Assembly: GCF_051401765.1 (NCBI RefSeq)
Contig: NC_135068.1
Coordinates: forward strand, 620,001 to 684,000
DNA from: Calliopsis andreniformis
Taxonomy: Eukaryota > Arthropoda > Insecta > Hymenoptera > Andrenidae
Length of the DNA stretch: 64,000 nucleotides
Reading direction: 5' to 3'
The notes under the pieces are model-generated. The model was given only the letters and a program-made list of their open reading frames with translations, was not told the DNA's origin and did not search any database. Below, piece by piece: positions 1 to 12,043 of the stretch; within the stretch, counting starts at the first letter, position 1, and each line of letters starts with the position of its first letter. Made by a program: the position numbers and the translations under genes.

Positions 1-2256
1 AGCAACGACCTAGAGTGAAGCCTAGGTTGCCCGCAACGTTGAAATAACGATTAATTTCACACTGGTTGCAATTACTCCTGTTAAAAATGGAAAAATTTGT
101 TGTATTTTTATTTTATTTTGTGCTTCTGGCGTTGACATCTAAGGCCCGAGCAATTCGATGTGGTGGACAAACGAGCTGGAGTGAAGCCTAGGATGCCCGG
201 AACGAAGAAATCACCATTACTTTCACACTGGTTGCAATTATTTCTATTATACGATGGAAAAACTGTTGTATTTTTATTGTATTTTATGCTTCTGGCGTTG
301 ACTTCCAAGGCCTGAGTTCTTCGATTTGGTGGAACAAGGAGCTAGAGTGAAGCCTAGGTTGCCCGGAACGTAGAAATAACCATTAATTTCATACTAGTTG
401 CAATTACTTCTGTTACAAATGGAAAAATTTGTTGTATTTTTATTTTATTTTGTGCTTCTGGCGTTGACATCTAAGGCCCGAGCTATTCGATGTGGTGGAG
501 CAACGCCCTAGAGTGAAGCCTAGGTCGCCCGAAGCATAGAAATGACCATTACTTTCTCACTGGTTGCAATAATTCCTTTTATACGATGGAAAAACTGCTG
601 TATTTATATTGTATTTTATGCTTCTGGCGTTGACTTCTAAGGCCCGAGATGTTCGATCTTGTGAAGATTCGCCCTAGAGTGAAGCCTATGTTGCCCGGAA
701 CGTAGAAATGGCCATTACTTCCACACTGGTTGCAATTATTTCTATTATACGATGGAAAAACTGTTGTACTTTTATTGTATATTATGCTTCTGGCGTTGAC
801 CTCGAAGGCCCGAGCTATTCGATCAGGTAGAGCAACATCCTACACTGAAGTCTAGGTTGTCCGGAACGTAGACATGACCATGAGTTTCACACTTGTTGCA
901 ATTATTCCGTCTATACGATGGAAAAACTGATGTCTTTATATTGTATTTTATGCTTCCGGCGTTGACATCTAGAGCCCTAACAATTCGATGTTGTGGAGCA
1001 ACGCCCTAGAGTGAAGCCTAGGTAGCCCGGAACGTAGAAATGACCAATAGTTTCACACTGGTTGCAATTATTCCTTTTATACGATGGAAAAACTGTTGTA
1101 TTTATATTGTATTTTATGCTTCTGGCGTTGACACATTAGGCCCTAACTATTCGATGTGGTGGAGCCACGCCCTAGAGTGAAGCCTAGGTTGCCCGGAACG
1201 TAGAAATAACCATGAATTTCACACTGGTTGCAATTACTCCTGATATACAATGGAAGAACTGTTGGATTTTTAATGTATTTTATGCTTCTGGCGTTGACTT
1301 CTAATGCCCGAGCTATTCGACTTGGTGGAGCAACTAGCTAGGGTGGAGTCTAGGTTGCCCGGAACGTAGAAATAACCATTAATTGCACACTGGTTGCAAT
1401 TACTCCTGTTATACAATGGAAGAACTGTTGGATTTTTATTGTATTTTATGCTTCTGGCGTTGACTTCTAAGGACCGAGCTATTAGATCTTGTGAAGCATC
1501 GCCCTAGAGTGAAGCCTAGGTTTCCCGGAACGTAGAAATAACCATTAATTTCACACTGGTTGCAATTACCCCTGTTATACGATGGAAAAACTGTTGTACT
1601 TATATTGTATTTTATGCTTCTCGCGTTGACACCTAACGTCCTAACTATCCGACGTGGTGTAGGAACGCCCTAGAGTGAAGCCTAGGTTGCCCGGAACGTA
1701 TAAATAACCATCAATTTCACACTGGTTGCAACTACACCTGTTATACAATGGAAAAGCTGTTGTATTTTTATTGTATTTTATGCTTCTGGCGTTGACTTCT
1801 ATGGCCCTAGCTATTCGATTTGGTGGAGCAACGAGCTAGAGTGAAGCCTAGGTTGCCCGGAACGTAGAAATGAGCATTACTTTCACACTGGTTGCTATTA
1901 TTTCTATTATACGATGGAAAAACTGTTGTATTTTTATTGTATTTTATGCTTCTGGCGTTGACTTCTCAGGCCCGAGCTATTCGATCTTGTGTAGCATCGC
2001 CCCAGGGTGAAGCCTATGTCGCCCGAAACGGAGAAATGACAATTACTTTCACACTGCTTGCAATTATTCCTTTTATAGAATGGAAAAACTGTTGTATTTA
2101 TATTGTATTTTATGCTTCTGGCGTTGACTTCTAAGGCCTGAGTTCTTCGATTTGGTGGAACAAGGAGCTAGAGTGAGGCCTAGGTTGCCCGGAACGTAGA
2201 AATAACCATTAATTTCATACTGGTTGCAATTACTCCTGTTACAAATGGAAAAAGTG
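1..2256. repeat. Left-end monomers with a diverged partial copy of the 12-monomer HOR
   Basis: About 13.6 monomers of types A, B and C. The stretch 304-1195 matches 2461-3350 and 4453-5342 (first shift 2157 bp, i.e. 13 monomers minus one base), including the rare markers TTACAAATGG, GTCGCCCGAAGCATAG and GACCTCGAAGG. From about 1195 to 2130 it departs from the later copies. The first monomer, with the rare CCCGCAACGTTGAAATAACG, recurs at 8306, 16278 and 24577, so this left edge is related to the start of the 48-monomer units and to the stretch that follows them. No gene is visible. Confidence 0.85.
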
Positions 2257-4248
2257 TTGTATTTTTATTGTATTTTATGCTTCAGGCGTTGGCTTCTAAG
2301 GCCCGAGCTATTCGATTTGGTGGACCAACGAGCTAGAGTGAAGCCTAGGTTGCTCGGAACGTAGAAATGAATATTACTTTCACACTGGTTGCTATTACTC
2401 CTGTTATACAATGGAAAAACTGTACTATTTTTATTGTATTTTATGCTTCTGACGTTGACTTCCAAGGCCTGAGTTCTTCGATTTGGTGGAACAAGGAGCT
2501 AGAGTGAAGCCTAGGTTGCCCGGAACGTTGAAATAACCATTAATTTCATACTGGTTGCAATTACTTCTGTTACAAATGGAAAAATTTGTTGTCTTTTTAT
2601 TTTATTTTGTGCTTCTGGCGTTGACATCTAAGGCCCGAGCTATTCGATGTGGTGGAGCAACGCCCTAGAGTGAAGCCTAGGTCGCCCGAAGCATAGAAAT
2701 GACCATTACTTTCTCACTGGTTGCAATAATTCCTTTTATACGATGGAAAAACTGCTGTATTTATATTGTATTTTATGCTTCTGGCGTTGTCTTCTAAGGC
2801 CCGAGCTGTTCGATCTTGTGAAGCATCGCCCTAGAGTGAAGCCTATGTTGCCCGGAACGTAGAAATGACCATTACTTCCACACTGGTTGCAATTATTTCT
2901 ATTATACGATGGAAAAACTGTTGTACTTTTATTGTATATTATGCTTCTGGCGTTGACCTCGAAGGCCCGAGCTATTCGAACAGGTAGAGCAACGCCCTAC
3001 ACTGAAACCTAGGTTGTCCGGAACGTAGAAATGACCATTACTTTCACACTTGTTGCAATTATTCCGTCTATACGATGGAAAAACTGATGTCTTTATATTG
3101 TATTTTATGCTTCCAGCGTTGACATCTAGGGACCTAACAATTCGATGTTGTGGAGCAACGCCCTAGAGTGAAGCCTAGGTAGCCCGGAACGTAGAAATGA
3201 CCAATAGTTTCACACTGGTTGCAATTATTCCTTTTATACGATGGAAAAACTGTTGTATTTATATTGTATTTTATGCTTCTGGCGTTGACACATTAGGCCC
3301 TAACTATTCGATGTGGTGGAGCCACGCCCTAGAGTGAAGCCTAGGTTGACCGGAACGTAGAAATAACCATTAATTTCACACTGGTTGCAATTACTCCTGT
3401 TATTCAATGGAAAAACTGTTGCATTTTTATTGTATTTTATGCTTCTGGCGTTGACTTCTAAGGCCCGAGCTATTCGATTTGGTGGAGCAACGAGCTAGAG
3501 TGAAGCCTAGGATTCCCGGAACGTAGAAATGAACATTACTTTCACACTGGTTGCAATTACCTCTATTATACTATGGAAAAACTGTTGTATTTTTCTTGTA
3601 TTTTATGCTTCTGGCGTTGACTTCTAAGGCCCGAGCTATTCGATCTTGTGAAGCATCGCCCCAGAGTGAAGCCTAGGTCGCCCGAAACGTAGAAATGACT
3701 ATTACTTTCACACTTGTTGCATTTATTCCGTTTATACGATGGAAAAACTGCTGTATTTATATTGCATTTTATGCCCCTGGCGTTGACATCCAAGGCCCTA
3801 ACAATTCGATGTTGTGGAGCAACGCCCTAGAGCGAAGCCTAGGTTGCCCGGAACGTAGAAATGATCATTAGTTTCACACTGGTTGCAATTATTCCTGTTA
3901 TACGATGGAAAGTCTGTTGTATTTTTGTTGCACTTTATGCTTCTGGCGTTGACTTCTAAGGCCCGAGCTATTCGATCTGGTGAAGCATCGCCCCACAGTG
4001 ATGTGTAGGTTGGCCTGAACGTAGAAATGATCATTACCTTCACACTGGTTGCAATTATTCCTTTTATACGATGGAAAAACTGTTGTAATTATAATGTATT
4101 TTATGCTTCTGGCGTTCACATCTAAGACTCTAACTATTCGACCTGGTGGAACAACGCCCTAGAGTGAAGACTAGGTTGCCCGGAACGTAGAAATAACCAT
4201 TAATTTCACACTGGTTGCAATTACTCCTGTTATACAATGGAAAAACTA
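2257..4248. repeat. 12-monomer higher-order repeat, copy 1 (1992 bp)
   Basis: Every base here has a partner 1992 bp downstream, and 1992 is exactly 12 x 166. Shared private markers include GAACGTAGAAATGAATATTA near 2360 and TGTGTAGGTTGGCCTGAACG near 4002. I spotted about eight differences from the next copy, such as GAACAGG at 2979 against GATCAGG at 4971, and GTTGACTTC near 3950 against GTTCACTTC near 5940, so identity is about 99.6%. The copies lie directly next to each other. Confidence 0.9.
2964..2980 (-). other. CENP-B-box-like motif, best example in the window
   Basis: The monomer segment GCCCGAGCTATTCGATG (positions 144-160), read against the reverse complement of the CENP-B box core (CCCG-NN-T-NNNN-CGAA), has the right spacing and matches 7 of 9 core bases. 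In the monomer at this place the end is CGAAC, giving 8 of 9; only the single T (C here) is missing. By chance a 7-of-9 match somewhere in a 166-bp unit on either strand is not rare (I estimate about 0.4 expected), so this is only a candidate site. Confidence 0.3.
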
Positions 4249-6219
4249 TTGTATTTTTATTGTATTTTATGCTTCAGGCGTTGGCTTCTAAGGCCCGAGC
4301 TATTCGATTTGGTGGACCAACGAGCTAGAGTGAAGCCTAGGTTGCTCGGAACGTAGAAATGAATATTACTTTCACACTGGTTGCTATTACTCCTGTTATA
4401 CAATGGAAAAACTGTACTATTTTTATTGTATTTTATGCTTCTGACGTTGACTTCCAAGGCCTGAGTTCTTCGATTTGGTGGAACAAGGAGCTAGAGTGAA
4501 GCCTAGGTTGCCCGGAACGTTGAAATAACCATTAATTTCATACTGGTTGCAATTACTTCTGTTACAAATGGAAAAATTTGTTGTCTTTTTATTTTATTTT
4601 GTGCTTCTGGCGTTGACATCTAAGGCCCGAGCTATTCGATGTGGTGGAGCAACGCCCTAGAGTGAAGCCTAGGTCGCCCGAAGCATAGAAATGACCATTA
4701 CTTTCTCACTGGTTGCAATAATTCCTTTTATACGATGGAAAAACTGCTGTATTTATATTGTATTTTATGCTTCTGGCGTTGTCTTCTAAGGCCCGAGCTG
4801 TTCGATCTTGTGAAGCATCGCCCTAGAGTGAAGCCTATGTTGCCCGGAACGTAGAAATGACCATTACTTCCACACTGGTTGCAATTATTTCTATTATACG
4901 ATGGAAAAACTGTTGTACTTTTATTGTATATTATGCTTCTGGCGTTGACCTCGAAGGCCCGAGCTATTCGATCAGGTAGAGCAACGCCCTACACTGAAAC
5001 CTAGGTTGTCCGGAACGTAGAAATGACCATTACTTTCACACTTGTTGCAATTATTCCGTCTATACGAAGGAAAAACTGATGTCTTTATATTGTATTTTAT
5101 GCTTCCGGCGTTGACATCTAGGGCCCTAACAATTCGATGTTGTGGAGCAACGCCCTAGAGTGAAGCCTAGGTAGCCCGGAACGTAGAAATGACCAATAGT
5201 TTCACACTGGTTGCAATTATTCCTTTTATACGATGGAAAAACTGTTGTATTTATATTGTATTTTATGCTTCTGGCGTTGACACATTAGGCCCTAACTATT
5301 CGATGTGGTGGAGCCACGCCCTAGAGTGAAGCCTAGGTTGACCGGAACGTAGAAATAACCATTAATTTCACACTGGTTGCAATTACTCCTGTTATTCAAT
5401 GGAAAAACTGTTGCATTTTTATTGTATTTTATGCTTCTGGCGTTGACTTCTAAGGCCCGAGCTATTCGATTTGGTGGAGCAACGAGCTAGAGTGAAGCCT
5501 AGGATTCCCGGAACGTAGAAATGAACATTACTTTCACACTGGTTGCAATTACCTCTATTATACTATGGAAAAACTGTTGTACTTTTATTGTATTTTATGC
5601 TTCTGGCGTTGACTTCTAAGGCCCGAGCTATTCGATCTTGTGAAGCATCGCCCCAGAGTGAAGCCTAGGTCGCCCGAAACGTAGAAATGACTATTACTTT
5701 CACACTTGTTGCATTTATTCCGTTTATACGATGGAAAAACTGCTGTATTTATATTGCATTTTATGCTCCTGGCGTTGACATCCAAGGCCCTAACAATTCG
5801 ATGTTGTGGAGCAACGCCCTAGAGCGAAGCCTAGGTTGCCCGGAACGTAGAAATGATCATTAGTTTCACACTGGTTGCAATTATTCCTGTTATACGATGG
5901 AAAGTCTGTTGTATTTTTGTTGCACTTTATGCTTCTGGCGTTCACTTCTAAGGCCCGAGCTATTCGATCTGGTGAAGCATCGCCCCACAGTGATGTGTAG
6001 GTTGGCCTGAACGTAGAAATGATCATTACCTTCACACTGGTTGCAATTATTCCTTTTATACGATGGAAAAACTGTTGTAATTATAATGTATTTTATGCTT
6101 CTGGCGTTCACATCTAAGACTCTAACTATTCGACCTGGTGGAACAACGCCCTAGAGTGAAGACTAGGTTGCCCGGAACGTAGAAATAACCATTAATTTCA
6201 CACTGGTTGCAATTACTCC
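4249..6219. repeat. 12-monomer higher-order repeat, copy 2
   Basis: This is the downstream partner of 2257-4248, in direct tandem. It ends at about 6219, where ATTACTCCTG of the first copy is replaced by ATTACTCCAG and the sequence joins a different block. The exit point therefore lies just after the GGTTGCAATT segment of a monomer. Confidence 0.9.
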
Positions 6220-7709
6220 AGTTATACAATGGAAAAACTGTTGTATTTTTATTGTATTTTATGCTTCTGGCTTTTACACCTAAGCGCCTAGCTATTCGAC
6301 GTGGTGAAGCAACGCCCTAGAGTGAAGCCCAGGTTGCACAGAACGCAGAAATATCCAATAATTTCACAATCGTTGCAATTACTCCGGTTATACAATGGAA
6401 AAACTGTTGTATTTTTATTGTATTTTATGCTTCTGGTGTTGACTTCTAAGGCCCGAGCTATTCGATTTGGTGCAGCAACGACCTAGAGTGAAACATAGGT
6501 TTCCCCGGGACGTAGAGATACCCATTAATTTCACACAGGTTGCATTTACACCTGTTATACGATGGAAACACTGTTGTATTTTTATTGTATTTTGTGCTTC
6601 TGGCGTTGACATCTAAGGCCCGAGCTATTCGATTTGGTGGAGCAACGAGCTAGAGTGAAGCCTAGGTTGCCCCGAACTTAGAAATGACCATTAATTTCAC
6701 ACTAGTTGCAATTACTCCTGCCATACAATGGAAAAACTCCTGTATTTCTATTGTATTTTATGCTTCTGGCGTTGACTTCTAAGGTCCGAGCTATCCGATC
6801 TTGTGAAGCATCGCCCTAGAGTGAGGACTAGGTTGAACGGAACGTAGAAATAACCACTAATTTCACACTGGTTGTAATTACTCCTGCTATACAATGGAAA
6901 AACTGTTGTATTTTTATTGCATTTTATGCTTCTGGCGTTGACTTCTAAGGCTCGAGCTCTTCGATTTCGTGGGGCAACGAGCTAGAGTGGAGCCTAGGTT
7001 TCCCGGAACGTAGAAATAACCATTAATTTCACACTGGTTGCAATTATTTCTGTTATACGAAGGAAAAAATGTTGTATTTTTATTGTATTTTATGCTTCTG
7101 GCGTTGACTTCTAAGGCCCGATCTATTCGATCTGGTGGAGCGACGCCCTAGGGTGAAGCCTAGGTTGCCTGGAACGTAGAAATGAACATTACATTCACAC
7201 TGGTTGCAATTATTTCTATTATACGAAGGAAAAACTGTTGTATTTTTATTGTATTTTATGCTTCTGGTGTTGACTTCTAAGGCCCGAGCTATTCGATTTG
7301 GTGCAGCAACGCCCTAGAGTGAAACCTAGGTTTCCGGGGACGTAGAAATACCCATTAATTTCACACTGGTTGCAATTACTCCTGTTATACGATGGAAAAA
7401 CTGTTGTACTTTTTTTGTATTTTGTGCTTATGGCGTTGTCATCTAAGGCCCGAGCTATTCGATGAGGTTGAGCAACGAGCTAGAGTGAAGCCTAGGTTGC
7501 CCGGAACGTAGAAATGACCATTACTTTCACACTGGTTGCAATTATTCCTTTTATAGGATGGAAAAACTGTTGTATTTATATTGTACTTCATGCTTCTGGC
7601 GTTGACTCCCAAGGCCCTAACTATTCGATGTGATGGAGCAACGCCCTAGAGTGAAGCGTAGGTTGCCCGGAACGTAGAAATAACCATTAATTTCACGCTG
7701 GTTGCAATT
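6163..7709. repeat. 9-monomer block, copy a
   Basis: This 1.55-kb stretch matches 9319-10865 at a shift of 3156 bp (19 monomers plus 2 bases), and also 17291-18837 in the second 48-monomer unit. It contains a strongly diverged monomer with GGCTTTTACACCTAAGCGCC near 6270 and AGCCCAGGTTGCACAGAACG near 6326, useful as a marker. I saw three differences from the copy at 9319: near 7061, 7467 and at 7593. The match stops abruptly at 7709, right after CACGCTGGTTGCAAT. Confidence 0.88.
7471..7636. repeat. Exemplar of monomer type B (166 bp)
   Basis: This 166-bp unit starts with AGCAACGAGC. Type B carries TGACCATTACTTTC, then ATTATTCCTTTTATACGATG (here with the variant TATAGGATGG), and TATTTATATTG in place of the TATTTTTATTG of type A. 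Many type B units end with GACACCTAAGGCCCTAACTA instead of GACTTCTAAGGCCCGAGCTA, so the 3' quarter also separates into two versions. Type B is found throughout the window. Confidence 0.85.
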
Positions 7710-8143
7710 ACTAAAGTTATACAATGGAAAATCTGTTGAATTTTTATTGTATTTCATGCTTCTGGCGTTGACTTCTAATGCCCGAGCTATTCGATTTGGT
7801 GGAGCAACGAGCTACAGTGAAGCCTAGGTTGCCCCGAACGTAGAAATGAACATTACTTTCACACTGGTTGCAATTATTTCTATTATACGATGGAAAAACT
7901 GTAGTATTTTTATTGTATTTTATTCTTCTGGCGTTGACTTCTAAGGCCCGAACTATTCGATCTGGTGGAGCGACGACCTAGAGTGAAGCCTAGGATTCCC
8001 GGAACGTAGAAATAACCATTAATTTCACACTGTTTGCTATTACTCCTGTTATACAATGGAAAAACTGTTGTATTTCTATTGTTTTTTATGCTTCTGGCGT
8101 TGACTTCTAAGGCACGTGCTATTCGATTTGGTGGAGCAACGAG
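7710..8143. repeat. Linking monomers between the 9-monomer block and the 48-monomer units
   Basis: About 2.6 monomers. The first part (TACTAAAGTTATAC, AATCTGTTGAA) resembles 11370 and 15848. The last part contains GGCACGTGCTATTCG and GTTTGCTATTACTCC, which recur at about 24310-24400, just after the second 48-monomer unit. The pair of 7972-bp units is thus flanked on both sides by related monomers. No gene is visible. Confidence 0.8.
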
Positions 8144-9318
8144 CTAGAGTGAAGCCTAGGTTGCCCGGAACGTAGAAATGAACATTACTTGCACACTGGT
8201 TGCAATTATTCCTTTTATACGATGGAAAGGCTGTTGTATTTATATTGCTTTTTATGCTTCTGGCGATGACACCTAAGGCCCTAACTATTCGATGTGGTGG
8301 AGCAACGACCTACAGTGAAGCCTAGGTTGCCCGCAACGTTGAAATAACGATTAATTTCACACTGGTTGCAAGTACTCCTGTTAAAAATGGAAAAAATTGT
8401 TGTATTTTTATTTTATTTTGTGCTTCTGGCGTTGACATCTAAGGCCCGAGCTATTCGATATGGTGGAGCAACGCCCTAGAGTGAAGCCTAGGTCGCCCGA
8501 AGCATAGAAATGACCATTACTTTCTCACTGGTTGCAATAATTCCTTTTATACGATGGAAAAACTGCTGTATTTATATTGTATTTTATGCTTCTGGCGTTG
8601 ACTTCTAAGGCCCGAGCTGTTCGATCTTGTGAAGCATCGCCCTAGAGTGAAGCCTATGTTGCCCGGAACGTAGAAATACCCATTAATTTCACACTGGTTG
8701 CATTTACTCCTGTTATACGATGGAAAAACTGTTGTATTTTTATTGTATTTTGTGCTTCTGGCGTTGACATCTAAGGCCCGAGCTATTCGATGTGGTGGAG
8801 CAACGAGCTAGAGTGAAGCCTACTTTGCCCGGAACGTAGAAATAACCATTAATTTCACAATGGTTGCAATTACTCCGGTTATACAATGGAAAAACTGTTG
8901 TATTTTTATTGTATTTTATGCTTCTGGTGTTGTCTTCTAAAGCCCGAGGTATTCGATTGGGTGCAGCAACGCCCAAGAGTGAAACCTATTTTTCCCCGCG
9001 ACGTAGAAATACCCATTAATTTCACACTGGTTGCATTTACACCTGTTATACGATGGAAAAACTGTTGTATTTTTAATGTATTTTATGCTTCTGGCGTTGA
9101 CGTCTAAGGCCCGAGCTATTCGATGTGGTGGAGCAACGAGCTAGAGTGAAGCCTACTTTGCCCGGAACGTAGAAATGACCATTAATTTCACACTGGTTGC
9201 AATTACTCCTGTCATACAATGGAAAAACTGTTGTATCTTTATTGCATTTTGTACTTCTGGGGTTAACTTCTAAGGCCCGAGCTCTTCGATTTGGAGGGGT
9301 AACGAGCTAGAGTGGAGC

Positions 9319-10865
9319 CTAGGTTGCCCGGAACGTAGAAATAACCATTAATTTCACACTGGTTGCAATTACTCCAGTTATACAATGGAAAAACTGTTGT
9401 ATTTTTATTGTATTTTATGCTTCTGGCTTTTACACCTAAGCGCCTAGCTATTCGACGTGGTGAAGCAACGCCCTAGAGTGAAGCCCAGGTTGCACAGAAC
9501 GCAGAAATATCCAATAATTTCACAATCGTTGCAATTACTCCGGTTATACAATGGAAAAACTGTTGTATTTTTATTGTATTTTATGCTTCTGGTGTTGACT
9601 TCTAAGGCCCGAGCTATTCGATTTGGTGCAGCAACGACCTAGAGTGAAACATAGGTTTCCCCGGGACGTAGAGATACCCATTAATTTCACACAGGTTGCA
9701 TTTACACCTGTTATACGATGGAAACACTGTTGTATTTTTATTGTATTTTGTGCTTCTGGCGTTGACATCTAAGGCCCGAGCTATTCGATTTGGTGGAGCA
9801 ACGAGCTAGAGTGAAGCCTAGGTTGCCCCGAACTTAGAAATGACCATTAATTTCACACTAGTTGCAATTACTCCTGCCATACAATGGAAAAACTCCTGTA
9901 TTTCTATTGTATTTTATGCTTCTGGCGTTGACTTCTAAGGTCCGAGCTATCCGATCTTGTGAAGCATCGCCCTAGAGTGAGGACTAGGTTGAACGGAACG
10001 TAGAAATAACCACTAATTTCACACTGGTTGTAATTACTCCTGCTATACAATGGAAAAACTGTTGTATTTTTATTGCATTTTATGCTTCTGGCGTTGACTT
10101 CTAAGGCTCGAGCTCTTCGATTTCGTGGGGCAACGAGCTAGAGTGGAGCCTAGGTTTCCCGGAACGTAGAAATAACCATTAATTTCACACTGGTTGCAAT
10201 TATTTCTGTTATACGAAGGAAAAACTGTTGTATTTTTATTGTATTTTATGCTTCTGGCGTTGACTTCTAAGGCCCGATCTATTCGATCTGGTGGAGCGAC
10301 GCCCTAGGGTGAAGCCTAGGTTGCCTGGAACGTAGAAATGAACATTACATTCACACTGGTTGCAATTATTTCTATTATACGAAGGAAAAACTGTTGTATT
10401 TTTATTGTATTTTATGCTTCTGGTGTTGACTTCTAAGGCCCGAGCTATTCGATTTGGTGCAGCAACGCCCTAGAGTGAAACCTAGGTTTCCGGGGACGTA
10501 GAAATACCCATTAATTTCACACTGGTTGCAATTACTCCTGTTATACGATGGAAAAACTGTTGTACTTTTTTTGTATTTTGTGCTTATGGCGTTGTCATCT
10601 AAGGCCCGAGCTATTCGATGAGGTGGAGCAACGAGCTAGAGTGAAGCCTAGGTTGCCCGGAACGTAGAAATGACCATTACTTTCACACTGGTTGCAATTA
10701 TTCCTTTTATAGGATGGAAAAACTGTTGTATTTATATTGTACTTCATGATTCTGGCGTTGACTCCCAAGGCCCTAACTATTCGATGTGATGGAGCAACGC
10801 CCTAGAGTGAAGCGTAGGTTGCCCGGAACGTAGAAATAACCATTAATTTCACGCTGGTTGCAATA
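9319..10865. repeat. 9-monomer block, copy b (inside the 48-monomer unit)
   Basis: This partner of 6163-7709 has the same diverged marker monomer (GGCTTTTACACC near 9426). It leaves the homology at 10865 after CACGCTGGTTGCAAT, continuing with AATTCCTTTTATACGATG instead of TACTAAAGTTATAC. The equivalent in the second 48-monomer unit is 17291-18837. Confidence 0.85.
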
Positions 10866-12043
10866 ATTCCTTTTATACGATGGAAAAACTGCTGTATTTA
10901 TATTGTATTTTATGCTTCTGGCGTTGACTTCTAAGGCCCGAGCTGTTCGATCTTGTGAAGCATCGCCCTAGAGTGAAGCCTATGTTGCCCGGAACGTAGA
11001 AATGACCATTACTTCCACACTGGTTGCAATTATTTCTATTATACGATGGAAAAACTGTTGTACTTTTATTGTATATTATGCTTCTGGCGTTGACCTCGAA
11101 GGCCCGAGCTATTCGATCAGGTAGAGCAACGCCCTACACTGAAGCCTAGGTTGTCCGGAACGTAGAAATGACCATTACTTTCACTCTGGTTGCTATTATT
11201 CCTTTTATAGGATGGAAAAACTGTTGTATTTATATTGTATTTCATGCTTCTGGCGTTGACTCCCAAGGCCCTAACTATTCGATGTGATGGAGCAACGCCC
11301 TAGAGTGAAGCCTAGGTTGCCCGGAACGTAGAAATAACCATTAATTTCACACTGGTTGCAATTACTAAAGTTATACAATGGAAAATCTGTTGAATTTTCA
11401 TTGTATTTTATGCTTCTGGCGTTGACTTCTAATGCCCGAGCTATTCGATTTGGTGGTGCAACGAGCTACTGTGAAGCCTAGGTTGCCCCGAACGTAGAAA
11501 TGAACATTACTTTCACACTGGTTGCAATTATTTCTATTATACGAAGGAAAAACTGTTGTATTTTTATTGTATTTTGTGCTTCTGGCCTTGACATCTAAGG
11601 CCCGAGCTATTCGATCTTGTGAAGCATCGCCCTAGAGTGAAGCCTTGGTTGCCCAGAACGTAGAAATAACCATTAATTTCACAATGGCTGCAATTACTCC
11701 GGTTAGACAATGGAAAAACTGTTGTATTTTTATTTTATTTTATGCTTCTGGTATTGTCTTCTAAGGCCCGAGGTATTCGATTTGGTGCAGCAACGACCTA
11801 GAGTGAAACCTAGGTTTCCCCGGGACGTAGAAGTACCCATTAATTTCACACTGGTTGCAATTACTCCTGTCATACAATGGAAAAACTGTTGTATTTTTAT
11901 TGTATTTTGTGCTTCTGGCGTTGACATCTAAGGCCCGAGCTATTCGATTTGGTGGAGCAACGAGCTAGAGTGAAGCCTAGGTTGCCCCGAACTTAGAAAT
12001 GACCATTAGTTTCACACTAGTTGCAATTACTCCTGTCATACAA

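Noticed and set aside
21..26. CCTAGG palindrome as a special regulatory site
   Set aside because: It is a short six-base palindrome present in most monomers. By itself it supports no function, beyond giving a restriction ladder of about 166 bp and its part in the imperfect hairpin reported above.
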